A model generated the notes under the pieces. It was given only the letters and a program-made list of their open reading frames with translations, was not told where the DNA came from and did not search any database. From DASSUW01 sp963730535 (GTDB taxonomy: Bacteria; Actinomycetota; Thermoleophilia; Solirubrobacterales; Solirubrobacteraceae), in the NCBI GenBank assembly GCA_963730535.1, contig CAVSRU010000018.1, positions 1 through 64,000 on the forward strand: a stretch of 64,000 bases of DNA, read 5' to 3'. This document shows, piece by piece, positions 11,980 to 21,517 of the stretch. A program made the translations under genes and the position numbers. Each line of letters opens with the position of its first letter. The stretch's first letter is position 1.

Positions 11980-12625
11980 GCCGCCGACCCTCGGCGCGCT
12001 CCAGCGCCTCGGGCGCGACGCCCGATCAGGGCCAGGATGCGGTCCTTGAAGAAGTCGGCGATCGGCTCGAGGGCGACGATGCCGTTCGGCCGGTACCAGT
12101 GCCAGATGCTGTTGTAGAGGCCGAGGATCGCGCGCGTGAGCAGCCGCGGGTCGTTCTTCGGGATCGCCCCCTGCTGCATCGCGTGCGAGAGGAAGCTCGC
12201 CCAGGCGAACTCGAGGTCGCGCGTGCGCGCGCGCGCCGCCTGCCGCGCCTGCTCCTCGCGCGGCGAGTCGCTGCGGGCCGACAGCAGGCCCTGCTCGGCG
12301 ACGAGCAGGCGGTTGCGCAGGACGTCGTGCTCGGAGAGCTCGAAGCAGTCGTCGAGGACCGGCGACGAGCGCGCTCCAGCGGGTCGGCGCCGTCCGCGGT
12401 GAGCGCCTCGAAGCGCGCGCGGAAGCCCTCGATCGCCTCGTCCATGATCACGTACAGGCAGTGCTGCTTGGACTCGAAGTAGTGGTACAGCGCGGTCGGG
12501 CCGACGCCGACGTCGGCCGCGATGTCGGCCCACTTCGTGTCCTCGTAGCCGTCGCGGCCGAACCGCTCGGTGGCGGCGGCGAGGATCTCCTCGCGCTTCG
12601 CGCCGCGTGACTGAGCTGGAGTCAT
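11976..12625 (-). CDS. TetR-family transcriptional regulator 1 (one frameshift)
   Basis: The N-terminus has the TetR helix-turn-helix: REEILAAATERFGRDGYEDT, then KWADIAADVGVGPTALYHYF and ESKQHCLYVIMDEAI. The ligand-binding half resumes after a missing base near 12370 with [29 protein letters not shown] and [15 protein letters not shown]. It is strikingly similar to the second TetR of the window (18613). Both probably bind the CTGAA-N5-TTCAG sites and respond to an acyl-CoA, as FadR/KstR-type TetRs do; that is inference. It lies between the acyl-CoA ligase and the SnoaL gene on the same strand. Confidence 0.8.
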
Positions 12626-12638
12626 CGCAGGTGAGCCT

Positions 12639-14225
12639 TCAGCGCGCGAGTCGCTCCGCGCGAGCGATGATCTGCTCGACGACGTCGCGCTTGACCACCT
12701 TCAGCGACGGCGTGCGCGGGAACTCGTCGAAGACCTCGATCGACTCCGGCCACATGTACTTGGCGACGCCCTCGCGCTCGAGGAACTCCTGCAGCTCCGC
12801 GAGCGTCGGCGCCGGTCGCCCGGCCTTGAGGATCAGCGCCGCGCAGGCGCGCTCGCCGAGCCGCTCGTCGGGCAGCGGCACGACGGCGGCCTCGTGGATC
12901 GCCGGGTGGCGCATGAGCACGGGCTCGATCTCGGCCGGCACGATGGTCACGCCGCCGCGGCGGATGATGTCCTTGCTGCGGCCGACGTAGACGAGGTGGC
13001 CGTCCTCGTCGAGGTAGCCGAGGTCGCCGGTGCGGTAGCCGCCCCAGTCGGTCAGCGACGTCGCGCGTCAGCTCGTCGTTGCCGAGGAAGCCGAGGAAGC
13101 GGCTCGGGCCGTTGACGACGACGTCGCCGACCTCGCCGGCGGGCAGCGGCGCGCCCGTCGCGGTCGACGATGCGGATCTCGGTGCCGTCGTAGGGCCGGC
13201 CCTCGGTCGTGATCATCTTCTCCTCGGGCTCGTGCAGGCCGTGCGCCGCGTGGCCCGGGGACCTCGGAGAGCCCGTAGTCGGCGAGCGGCGGGAGCCCGA
13301 ACGCCTCCTGCATCGCCAGCCGCCGCTCGCGCGTCAGGCCGGGCGCGCGCGAGCACGCGCATCGACGAGAGGTCGCGCGTCGTGGCCTGCGCCGCCGAGC
13401 AGCTGTCGGCGGCGTGCGTCGGCATCAGCAGCACGTAGGTGCAGCGGTGCTCCTCGATGAGCCGCAGCGCGTCCTCGGCGTCCCAGCGGCTCATGAGCAC
13501 GCCCGGTGCCGCCGTTGAGCAGCACCGGGAAGTAGCCGAAGACCAGGCCGCCGACGAAGCCGAACTCGCAGACGACGAGGAGCGGTCGTCGCCGGTGAGC
13601 TCCCAGCGCCGGCAGATGCCCTCGGTCGCGTAGCGCAGCGTGTTGCTCGAGTGCACGATGCCCTTCGGCGCCGACGTCGTGCCCGAGGAGTGCATGACCA
13701 TCGCGAGGTCGTCGGCGCCGCGCTCGGCTGCGCTCGTCGGCCGCGTCGTCGGCGATCAGCTCGTCGACGAGCTCGGGCGCAGCGCGATCAGCGCCGACGA
13801 CCGGCGCCGCCTGCTCGCACTTGGCGATCTCCTTCTCGCCGCCGAAGCCGACGATCGCCTTCGCGCCGCGTCTGCCCGGCAGCGCGGAGAGCTGCGCGCG
13901 TTGAACATCGGCGGCAGCGGCGCGAGCACGACGCCGCGGTGCAGGCAGCCGAGCAGCGCGACCGCGGCCTCGATCGAGTGGCGGCCGAGCAGGATCACGA
14001 CGTCGCCGGGCTCGACGCGAGCCGGCGGCCAGGCGCGCCGGACAGCGCGACGGCGGCGCGCGCGCAGCTCGTCGTAGGTGATCGCGGCGGTCGTCGAGCA
14101 GCAGCGCGACCTTCTCCGGGTGCGGCGTGCGCGCGCGCGGCGAAATCGCTCCAGAGGTCGCCGGCGCGCCAGTAGCCCTCGGCGTAGTACCGGTCGGCCT
14201 CTGGCTGGAAGCTCAGCGTGGACAT
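12639..14225 (-). CDS. AMP-forming acyl-CoA synthetase (frameshifted)
   Basis: The reconstruction has the adenylation P-loop HSSGTTSAPKGIVHSSNTLR, then GLPPLADYGLSE, YRTGDLGYLDEDGHLVYVGR and SKDIIRRGGVTIVPAEIEP, and ends with PRTPSLKVVKRDVVEQI containing the catalytic Lys. Length of about 525 residues is normal. It would activate the carboxylate substrate with CoA. It resembles cyclohexanecarboxylate-CoA and other medium-chain ligases, but the substrate is not decidable. At least seven frame breaks are spread between 14140 and 13050. It is the first gene of its operon and faces two operator-like sites at 14289 and 14351. Confidence 0.75.
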
Positions 14226-14288
14226 GTCGAATCCTCGTCGCTCGCTCGATCTGTGATTGTCACCGTCATCGGCAAGCGCGCAGATTAG

Positions 14289-14303
14289 CTGAACTCAACT
14301 CAA
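14289..14303. promoter_or_regulatory. Operator-like site 4
   Basis: CTGAACTCAACTCAA lies 64 bp upstream of the minus-strand acyl-CoA ligase. A further half-site, GTGAAGTCAC, lies just beside it at about 14307-14316. Confidence 0.5.
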
Positions 14304-14350
14304 ATGTGAAGTCACGGCTCGATAATGGCGCCACGTAGAGCTTGCTCGTA

Positions 14351-14365
14351 CTGATACGATCTCAG
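14351..14365. promoter_or_regulatory. Operator-like site 5, abutting a start codon
   Basis: CTGATACGATCTCAG is an inverted repeat with arms CTGA/TCAG that ends three bases before the ATG at 14369. Such placement leaves no room for a Shine-Dalgarno sequence, which suggests a leaderless transcript controlled by this site. Confidence 0.55.
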
Positions 14366-14368
14366 TTC

Positions 14369-15545
14369 ATGCAGCTTGCCGCACTGAGTCCGAGCGCCGG
14401 CTCCAGGACGAGATCCGCGGCTTCCTCGCCGCCGAGCGCCCGGACGCCGCCCGTCTGCCGCGCTCGCTCGACGACCGGATGGAGGCGCTGCGCGGCGTGG
14501 CAGGCCCGCTGCTACGCGGCCGGCTACGTCGGCCGCGCCTGGCCGCTCGAGTTCGGCGGCGGCGGCAGGCCGGCCGCCGAGCAGATCATCGTCGACCAGG
14601 AGCTGGCGGCCGCCGGCGCGCCGGAGTTCGTCAACGTCGTCGGCCTCGACGTCCTCGGGCCGTCGCTGCTGCGCTTCGGCAGCGACGAGCAGCGGCGCCG
14701 CTACATCCCCGCGATCCTGTCCGCCGAGGAGATCTGGTGCCAGGGCTTCTCCGAGCCCGACGCCGGCTCCGACCTCGCGTCGCTGCGGGCCCGCGCCGAG
14801 GACCGCGACGACCACTTCGTGCTGAGCGGGCAGAAGACCTGGGTCTCCTGGGGGCAGTTCGCGCGCTGGTGCGGCGTGCTGGCGCGCACGCACGACGCCG
14901 GGCCGAAGCACCGCGGGATCTCGATGCTGATCGTCGACATGCGCTCGCCGGGCGTCGAGCTGCGGCCGATGACGCAGATCACCGGCCACGCCGAGTTCTG
15001 CGAGCTGTTCCTCGACGACGTCGTCGTGCCGCAGGGCGAACCTGCTCGGCGAGCTCGGCGACGGCTGGAAGATCGCGATGCACACGCTCGGCCACGAGCG
15101 CGGCACGGCCGCGCTGCCGCGCCAGGTCAAGCTGCGCACGTGGCTCGACCGCGCGGTCCGCGTCGCGGCCGAGCGCACGCTCGACGGCGAGCGGCTGATC
15201 GACGATCCCGGCGCGCAGGTGGCGCTGGCGCGCGCGCTGATCGGCGTCGAGGTGCTCCGCCACCACGCCTACCGGACGGTCGGCGAGTTCCTGAACGGCG
15301 GCGCCGTCGGCCCCGACAGCTCGAGCGTCAAGCTGCTGATGGCGGAGGCCGAGCAGCGCCTCGCCGCGACCGCGCTCGAGGTCCTCGGGCCGACGCTCGA
15401 GCACGCCGAGCCGGACGCCGCCGAGGAGGACGAGTTCTGGTACGAGACGTACCTCTACTCGCGCGCCGCGAGCGTCTACGGCGGCACGCAGCAGATCCAG
15501 CGCAACATCATCGCCGACCGCATCCTCGCCCTGCCGCAGGAGTAG
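14369..15545 (+). CDS. Acyl-CoA dehydrogenase, large-subunit type (frameshifted N-terminus)
   Basis: The product of about 390 residues has the FAD-dependent ACAD signature WCQGFSEPDAGSDLASLRAR, FVLSGQKTWVSWGQFARWCG and the C-terminal YSRAASVYGGTQQIQRNIIA with the FAD-contacting GGTQQIQ. Breaks occur near 14395, 14495 and 15035; the last two thirds are otherwise open. The next gene is a shorter ACAD, giving the paired arrangement of heteromeric steroid side-chain dehydrogenases (ChsE1/ChsE2 type). Pairing is known for that class; assignment here is inference. Confidence 0.8.
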
Positions 15546-15549
15546 CCGA

Positions 15550-16606
15550 ATGGACCTCGAGCTGAGCGACGAGCAGACCTGGCTCAGCGAAGTCGGTCGA
15601 GACGCTGCTCGAGCGCGAAGGCGCGACGAGCGGCTGTGGGCCGAGCCTGCGTCGAGTTCGGCGCCCTGTCGGTCGGCGGCGACGAGGGGCTCGGCGCGGT
15701 CGAGCTGTGCCTGATCGCCCGCGCGCTCGGTGCGCACCTGGCGGCGGTGCCGTTCATCGGCAGCGCCGCCGTGCGCTTCGCGGCCGAGGCGCACCTCGGC
15801 GATGACGCGGTCGCGCTCGCGGTGCTCGAGCCGGGGTCGAGCTGGGCGGCGCCGCCGAGCGCGGCCGAGCCGGCGTCGACGGTCGGCGCCGCGGCGACGG
15901 CCGACGCCGCGCGCGGCGGCGCGCAAGGTCGGCCGTCGAGCACGCCGAGCGCCGGCCGTGCGGCTCGCCGTCGTCGCGGCCGCGGCGCCGACGGGCCCGG
16001 CGCTCGCGCTCGTCGTCGCGCCGGCGCGCCGCGGCGTCGACGTCGCGTCGCGCAGCCGGCGTTCGACCCGACGGCGCCGACGTACGCGGTCGAGCTCGCC
16101 GGCGCCCCGGTCGTGGCGGGCCGCTCGGCGGCGAGGCGGTCCGCCGGCTGGCGACGATCGGCGGGCTGCTCGCCGCGGCCGAGGCGGTCGGGGCGGCGGG
16201 CCGCCTGCTCGACGACGCCGCGCGCTACGCCGCCGAGCGGCGCCAGTTCGGCCGCACGATCGGCAGCTTCCAGGCGCTGCGCCACCTGCTGGCCGACATG
16301 TACGTGCGCCAGGCGAGCTCGTGGTCGACGGTCCTCTACGCGGCGGCCGCCCTCGACGAGGACGCCGACGAGGCGCCGCGGACCGGCGTCGATCGCCAAG
16401 GCGTACGTGTCGCGCGCGGCGCGCGAGGTCGCCCACGGCGCGATCCAGGTGTTCGGCGGCGTCGCCGTTACGGCCGAGCACCCCGCCCACCGCTTCCTGC
16501 GCCGGATCGTCGGTGCGCGAGCGGCAGTTCGGCGACGCCGCCCATCACGAGCGGGAGCTCGGGCGGGCGCTGGCTTCGCACCGCCGTCCTCGAGGGTGTG
16601 CGCTGA
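15550..16606 (+). CDS. Second, divergent acyl-CoA dehydrogenase of the pair (frameshifted)
   Basis: The gene begins MDLELSDEQTWLSE four bases after the preceding ACAD. Conserved parts are ARYAAERRQFGRTIGSFQAL, RHLLADMYVRQASSW and EVAHGAIQVFGGVAVTAEHP. The middle is Ala-rich and poorly conserved, as in the non-catalytic-looking partner subunits of heteromeric ACADs. Several extra bases break it (about 15595, 15640, 15935, 16045, 16120, 16390, 16515 and 16580). Its TGA overlaps the ATG of the phosphotransferase gene, so the three genes form one operon. Confidence 0.65.
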
Positions 16607-17700
16607 TGGCGACCGGGTTCAACGATCCCACCGCGCAGCGCCTCGAGCCGATCACGACCGGCGCCGAGCCCGAGGTCGTCGGTCCGCTGCTCGCCGACGC
16701 CCTGCACGACCCGCGCTGGCTCGACTGCGACGTCGCCCTGATCGCCGGCGGCAAGTCGAACCTCACGTACCGCGTCGCGTGCGACGCCGGCGAGGTGGTC
16801 CTTCGCCGCCCGCCGCTCGGGCACGTCCTGCCGACGGCGCACGACATGGCGCGCGAGCACCGCGTGCTGAATGCGCTCGACGGGACGGCCGTGCCGGTGC
16901 CGCGCGTCCTGCACTTCGGCGCCGCCGACGGTCCGCTCGGGCGTGCGCTTCTACGTGATGGAGCGCGTCGTCGGCCACGTCTGCCGCAACGCGCTGCCTC
17001 CCGGCTACGCCGACGGCCGCGAGCGAGCGGGCGGCGATCGGCGCGGCGCTCGTCGACGTGCTCGCCGAGCTGCACGCCGTCGACCCGGCCGCCGTCGGGC
17101 TCGAGGAGTTCGGCCGCCCGGCCGGCTTCATCGAGCGCCAGCTGCGCCGCTGGTCGAAGCAGTGGGAGGCCTCGAAGACCGGCGAGCTGCCCGCGCTCGA
17201 CGAGCTGCGCGACGAGCTGGTCCGCACGCTGCCGCCGCAGCGCGCGGCGGCGATCGTCCACGGCGACTACCGGCTCGACAACACGATCCTGCACCCGACG
17301 TCGCCCGGCCGCATCGTCGCCGTCCTCGACTGGGAGATGAGCACGCTCGGCGATCCGCTCACCGACCTCGGGACGCTGCTCGCCTACTGGAGCGAGCAGG
17401 CCGACGACGACGTGCTCGCGGCGGCGCGCATCATGGCGCCGGTCACGGCCGCCGACGGGCTTCCCGTCGCGCGTCGGAGGTCGTCCGCCGCTACGCCGCG
17501 CGGACGGGCTTCGACGTCTCCGACGTCGAGTGGTACCAGGCGTTCGCGTACTTCAAGCTCGCGGTCGTCTGCCAGGGCATCGCGGCCCGCGCCGCGGGCG
17601 GCGCGATGCTCGGGTCGGGCTTCGACGACGCGCAGCGGATCGTCGCGCCGCTCGTGGCCGCCGGCCGGCGGTCCTGGCGCGACGGCTCAGCGCGCCAGGC
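16606..17700 (+). CDS. APH/ACAD10-type phosphotransferase (frameshifted, stop not found)
   Basis: The kinase-fold motifs of the APH family are clear: LIAGGKSNLTYRVACDAGEV near the N-terminus, the catalytic loop IVHGDYRLDNTILHP and the metal-binding IVAVLDWEMSTLGDPLTDLG. Homologues sit next to acyl-CoA dehydrogenases and are related to the kinase domain of human ACAD10, which phosphorylates 4-hydroxyacyl-CoAs; that reaction is a reasonable guess here. Breaks lie near 16935, 17025 and 17460. No stop codon occurs on the plus strand in any frame close to the expected end, so the 3' boundary is approximate and probably obscured by another indel. Confidence 0.7.
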
Positions 17701-17750
17701 GCCAGATCGCGATCGGCCGGTTCAGCAGCCGGATCCGCGGGCGGGGCGCG

Positions 17751-18504
17751 TCATCGCACCGCCATCCCGCCGTCGACCCTCAGGACGTGGCCGGTCACGA
17801 AGCTGCTGCCGGGCCCGAGCAGGAAGAGGATCGCCTCGTCGAGCTCGCCCGCCCGGCCGCCGCGCCCGAGCGGCGTGCGCTCGAGCAGGAAGGCGGGAAC
17901 GCCGTCGGGGTCGTCGCCGAGCTCGGCGGTCATCTCGGAGGCGAAGAAGCCCGGGGCGACCGCGTTGACGCGGATGCCGTAGCGCCCCCACTGCGACGCC
18001 AGCTCGCGCGTAAGGCCGATCATGCCCGCCTTCGAGGCGACGTAGGCCGCGTCGGGGATCTGGCCGATCGAGCGCAGGCCCATCACCGACGCGACGTTGA
18101 CGATCGCGCCCGCCACCGTTCGAGCGCATCCGGCCGGCGGCCAGGCACGACAGCGCGAAGGGCGCCGTGAGGTTGACGTCGAGCACCCGCGCGAACGTGT
18201 CGGCGCTCGGTCTTCAGCGCCGGCGCGGTCGCTCCGACGCCGGCGTTGTTGACGAGCCCGTCGAGCCGGCCGTGGCGCTCGAACACGGTCTCCACGAGCC
18301 GCTCGCGGTCGCCCGCGTCGGTCACGTCGCAGGCGACCGCCTGGACGCGCGGCAGCTCGCGCTCGCAGCCGTGCGAGCCGCTCGGCACGGCGCGCGGCGA
18401 GCACGGTGGTGGCCCCGGCGGCGGCCAGCGCGCGAGCGACCTGCTCCCCGAGGCCGGAGCTGGCGCCGGTGACGATGACGACATGATCCTTCGAGCTTCC
18501 TCAT
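17751..18504 (-). CDS. Short-chain dehydrogenase/reductase (frameshifted)
   Basis: The reconstructed protein begins MRKL and then reads VVIVTGASSGLGEQVARALA, the Rossmann TGxxxGxG motif. LDGLVNNAGVGATAPALKTE (NNAG) follows, then IVNVASVMGL and the active-site YVASKAGMIGLTRELASQWG (YxxxK). It ends RVDGGMAVR. SDRs of this type oxidise 3-hydroxyacyl-CoAs or ring alcohols. Breaks are near 18490, 18375, 18210 and 18120. The start codon directly abuts operator-like site 6, so the mRNA is probably leaderless. Confidence 0.8.
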
Positions 18505-18519
18505 TTGAATTCAGTTCAG
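18505..18519. promoter_or_regulatory. Operator-like site 6, directly upstream of a start codon
   Basis: On the minus strand the site reads CTGAACTGAATTCAA and ends at the base before the ATG of the SDR gene (18502-18504). The TetR gene on the other side starts about 94 bp away. Confidence 0.6.
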
Positions 18520-18612
18520 TTCTATCACGGCGATTGATCGGATGCAAGCGCGATCTGCGGCGGCACGCCGCGACCGCTGGTAAGGTCCATCCGACTTCAC
18601 TTTCGACGGACC

Positions 18613-19322
18613 ATGCCTCAACCACGATCCAACAACCGACGGCGCCTCGTCGTCACGCAGCAAGCGGGCGGCGATCCTCGACACGGCGACCGAGCTGTTC
18701 GGCCGCGACGGCTACGAGCACAGCAAGTGGGCGGACGTCGCGACGGCCGTCGGGATCGGCTCGACGGCGCTCTACCACTACTTCGAGTCCAAGCTCCACT
18801 GCCTCTACGAGATCATGGCCGAGGCGCTCGACGCGGAGGTCGAGCGGTTCGAGCGGATCACGGGCGAGCACGAGGACTTCGCCGAGGCGCTGGAGGCCGT
18901 GCTCAGGCGGCGTTCGACCTGTCGGAGCGCGAGGTGCTGCGCAACCGCCTGCTCGTCTCCGAGCAGGTTCTGGTCGGGGTGCACCGCACGTCCGCGCGCG
19001 AGGAGGAGGCGCGGCAGCTCGCGCGCGCGCGCACGCGAGACCTCGAGTTCAAGTGGGCCGCGTTCCTGACCCGCGGGATGGAGCAGGGCGCGATCCCCGA
19101 GGCGGAGCCGCGCCTGCTGGCGCGCGCGATCCTCGGGCTCTACAACAGCGTGTTCCACTGGTACCGGCCGCGCGCCGGGCTCGTCGCTCTCCGAGGTGGC
19201 CGACTTCTACGTGCCGCGCTGCCTCGCCGTTGCCGGCCTGCCGCTCCAGGGCCCGAACGGCGCGGGCGGGCCCGCTGGCCGCGCGAAGCGCGTGCGCCGC
19301 GCGCGCGGCCGCGAAGCGCTGA
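18613..19322 (+). CDS. TetR-family transcriptional regulator 2 (frameshifted)
   Basis: After a short variable N-terminus the frame shifts by one extra base before [40 protein letters not shown] and [17 protein letters not shown], a TetR DNA-binding domain. A missing base near 18912 precedes [20 protein letters not shown], and the rest gives [20 protein letters not shown] and [19 protein letters not shown]. Further extra bases are near 19188 and 19250. Alignment by eye with the first TetR shows long identical runs in both domains, so the two are paralogues. It is divergent from the SDR across operator-like site 6. Confidence 0.8.
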
Positions 19323-19327
19323 CAGCG

Positions 19328-20562
19328 TCAGGCCGCGACCGGCTCGCGGTAGCGCTGCGTCTCGCGCCGGGCGATCGCCATGTGGTGGACCTCGTCGGGC
19401 CCGTCGGCGATCTGCAGGATGCGCGCGACGGCGTAGAGCTCGGCGAGCAGGTGGTCCTGCGAGACGCCGGCGCCGCCGTGCGCCTGGATCGCGCGGTCGA
19501 TCACCCAGGTCGCGACCTCGGGCGCCGCGACCTTGATCGCCGACACCTCGATCCGCGCGCCGCGGTTGCCGACGGTGTCCATCAGCCACGCCGTCTTGAG
19601 CACGAGCAGGCGCACCTGCTCGATCTTCACCCGCGCCTCGGAGATCCAGCGCTGCACGACGCCGTGGTCGATGATCGGCCGGCCGAACGTCGAGCGCGAC
19701 GCGGTCCGCCGGCACATCATCTCGAGCGCGCGCTCGGCCATGCCGATCGCCCGCATCGCGTGGTGGATGCGGCCCGGGCCCGAGCCGCTCCTGCGCGAGC
19801 CGGAAGCCCTCGCCCTCCTCGCCGAGCAGGTTCGCGACCGGCACCCGCACGTCGTCGTAGACGATCTCGGCGTGGCCGCCGTGCGGCCCGTCGTCGTAGC
19901 CGAAGAGGCTCGTCGAGCGCATCGACGTGGACGCCCGGCGTGTCCTTCGGCACGAGGATCATGCTCTGGCGCCGGTGGCGCTCGGCGTCCGGGATCGGTG
20001 ACGCCCATGACGATCAGCAGCTCGCAGCGCGGCGACATCGCGCCCGACGTCCACCACTTGCGCCCGTTGATGACGTAGTCGTCGCCGTCGCGCTCGATCC
20101 GCGTCGCGATGTTCGTCGCGTCCGAGGACGCGACGTCCGGCTCGGTCATGGAGAACGCCGAGCGGATCCGCCCGTCGAGCAGCGGATCCAGCCAGCGCGC
20201 CTTCTGCTCCTCGGTGCCGAACAGCGACAGCAGCTCCATGTTCCCGGTGTCGGGCGCCGAGCAGTTGATCGCCTCGGGCGCGATCCACGGGTTGCGGCCC
20301 GTGATCTCCGCCAGCGGCGCGTACTGCAGGTTGGTGAGCCCGGCGCCGTGCTCGTGGACCGCGCGGCAGGAACAGGTTCCACAGCCCGCGCTCGCGCGCC
20401 TGGGCCTTGAGCTCCTCGATGACCGGCGGCGTGCCCCACGGGTCGTCGGCGCGCTCGACCTCCTCGCGGAAGCGCGCCTCCGCCGGGTACACGCACTCGT
20501 CCATGAACGCGAGCAGGCGCTCGCGCAGCTCGCAGCGTGGTCGCGTCGAACGCGAAGTCCAT
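19328..20562 (-). CDS. Acyl-CoA dehydrogenase (five +1 frameshifts)
   Basis: The product of about 410 residues shows [60 protein letters not shown] and [20 protein letters not shown], with C-terminal [16 protein letters not shown]. These are signatures of the ACAD10/11-like class acting on longer or hydroxylated acyl-CoAs. Each of five breaks (near 20540, 20365, 19998, 19920 and 19788) is cured by removing one base. The gene starts 4 bp after the enoyl-CoA hydratase stop on the same strand. Confidence 0.85.
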
Positions 20563-20566
20563 GGCT

Positions 20567-21389
20567 CTAGCGGTGCTTCCAGACCGGGTCGCGCTTCTCG
20601 AGGAAGGCCTGCACGCCCTCCTTGGCGTCCTCGGACTGGTGCGCGACGTTGCAGGTCATGCTCTCGAGCGCGATCAGCGTCTCGGTGTCGCCGTCGAGGC
20701 CGCGGTTGGCGGCGAGCTTGGTGATGCGCATCGTGAACGCGCTCTTGTCGATCATCGGCGCGACGAAGTCGGCGACCGCCTGGTCGAGCTCCGTCGGCCG
20801 GCGCCGACACGTTGGCCAGCCCCCACTCCTCGCACTCCTTGCCCGACAGCAGCTTGCCGGTGAGCAGCAGCTCCTTGGTCTTGCGCAGGCCGATGTAGCG
20901 CGGCAGGCGGTAGATCGGCCCGGCGCCGCCGAACAGCGCGCGGCGGATGTGGAAGTCGCCGATCTTCGCGTCGTCGGCGACGATGGCGAAGTCGCACGAG
21001 ATCATCAGCTCGAAGCCGCCGGCGACGGCGTAGCCCTCGACGACGGCGACGGTCGGCTTGGCGAGGTTGAAGGCGCGATCGAACGTGCGCGCCGAGACCT
21101 GGGCGATCCGGACCGAGTTGTTGGTCGTGCCGAGGAACTCGGCGTCGAGCATGTTGAGGTCGGCGCCCGCGCAGAACGTGTCGCCGCGGCCGCGGATGAG
21201 CACGACGCGCACGTCGTCGTCGTCCTCGGCGCGGTCGAGCGCCTCGCCGAGCTGCGTCAGCAGGCCCCAGTTGACGCAGTTCATGACCTCGGGGCGGTTC
21301 AGCCAGATCGTGGCGACGCCGTCGGCGACCTCGTACTGCACGAACTCCTCCGTCGCTGTGGCTCCGTTCAGCTGCGCTTCCAGGGTCAT
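20567..21389 (-). CDS. Enoyl-CoA hydratase/isomerase (one frameshift)
   Basis: The crotonase fold is evident from VADGVATIWLNRPEVMNCVN, the oxyanion-hole segment FCAGADLNMLDAEF, KPTVAVVEGYAVAGGFELMI and GDFHIRRALFGGAGPIYRLP. It ends with the usual DAKEGVQAFLEKRDPVWKHR. It would hydrate 2-enoyl-CoA or shift a double bond. One extra base near 20796, in front of GAGCTC, separates the last 75 residues. Operator-like site 7 lies 25 bp upstream of the ATG. Confidence 0.85.
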
Positions 21390-21414
21390 TCCTCGCTCCG
21401 TTTCGCCGTCGATA

Positions 21415-21429
21415 CTGAATTGACTTCAG
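21415..21429. promoter_or_regulatory. Operator-like site 7, perfect inverted repeat
   Basis: CTGAATTGACTTCAG has perfect five-base arms CTGAA/TTCAG around a five-base centre. It is upstream of the minus-strand enoyl-CoA hydratase. Confidence 0.75.
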
Positions 21430-21502
21430 CTAATGATACACGCCGGCCGACATGGCAACGGCATAGCCCGCTCGCATGTTGCACTGGCATCGATGTGCCA
21501 TA

Positions 21503-21517
21503 CTGAAGTCACTTCAT
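21503..21517. promoter_or_regulatory. Operator-like site 8, overlapping a start codon
   Basis: CTGAAGTCACTTCAT matches nine of ten arm positions, and its last two bases are the first two of the ATG at 21516. A repressor bound here would cover the initiation site. Confidence 0.7.

Noticed and set aside
14979..16490. A 503-codon minus-strand frame opposite the paired acyl-CoA dehydrogenases
   Set aside because: It is low-complexity Arg/Ala/Gly sequence, antisense to genes with clear ACAD motifs.
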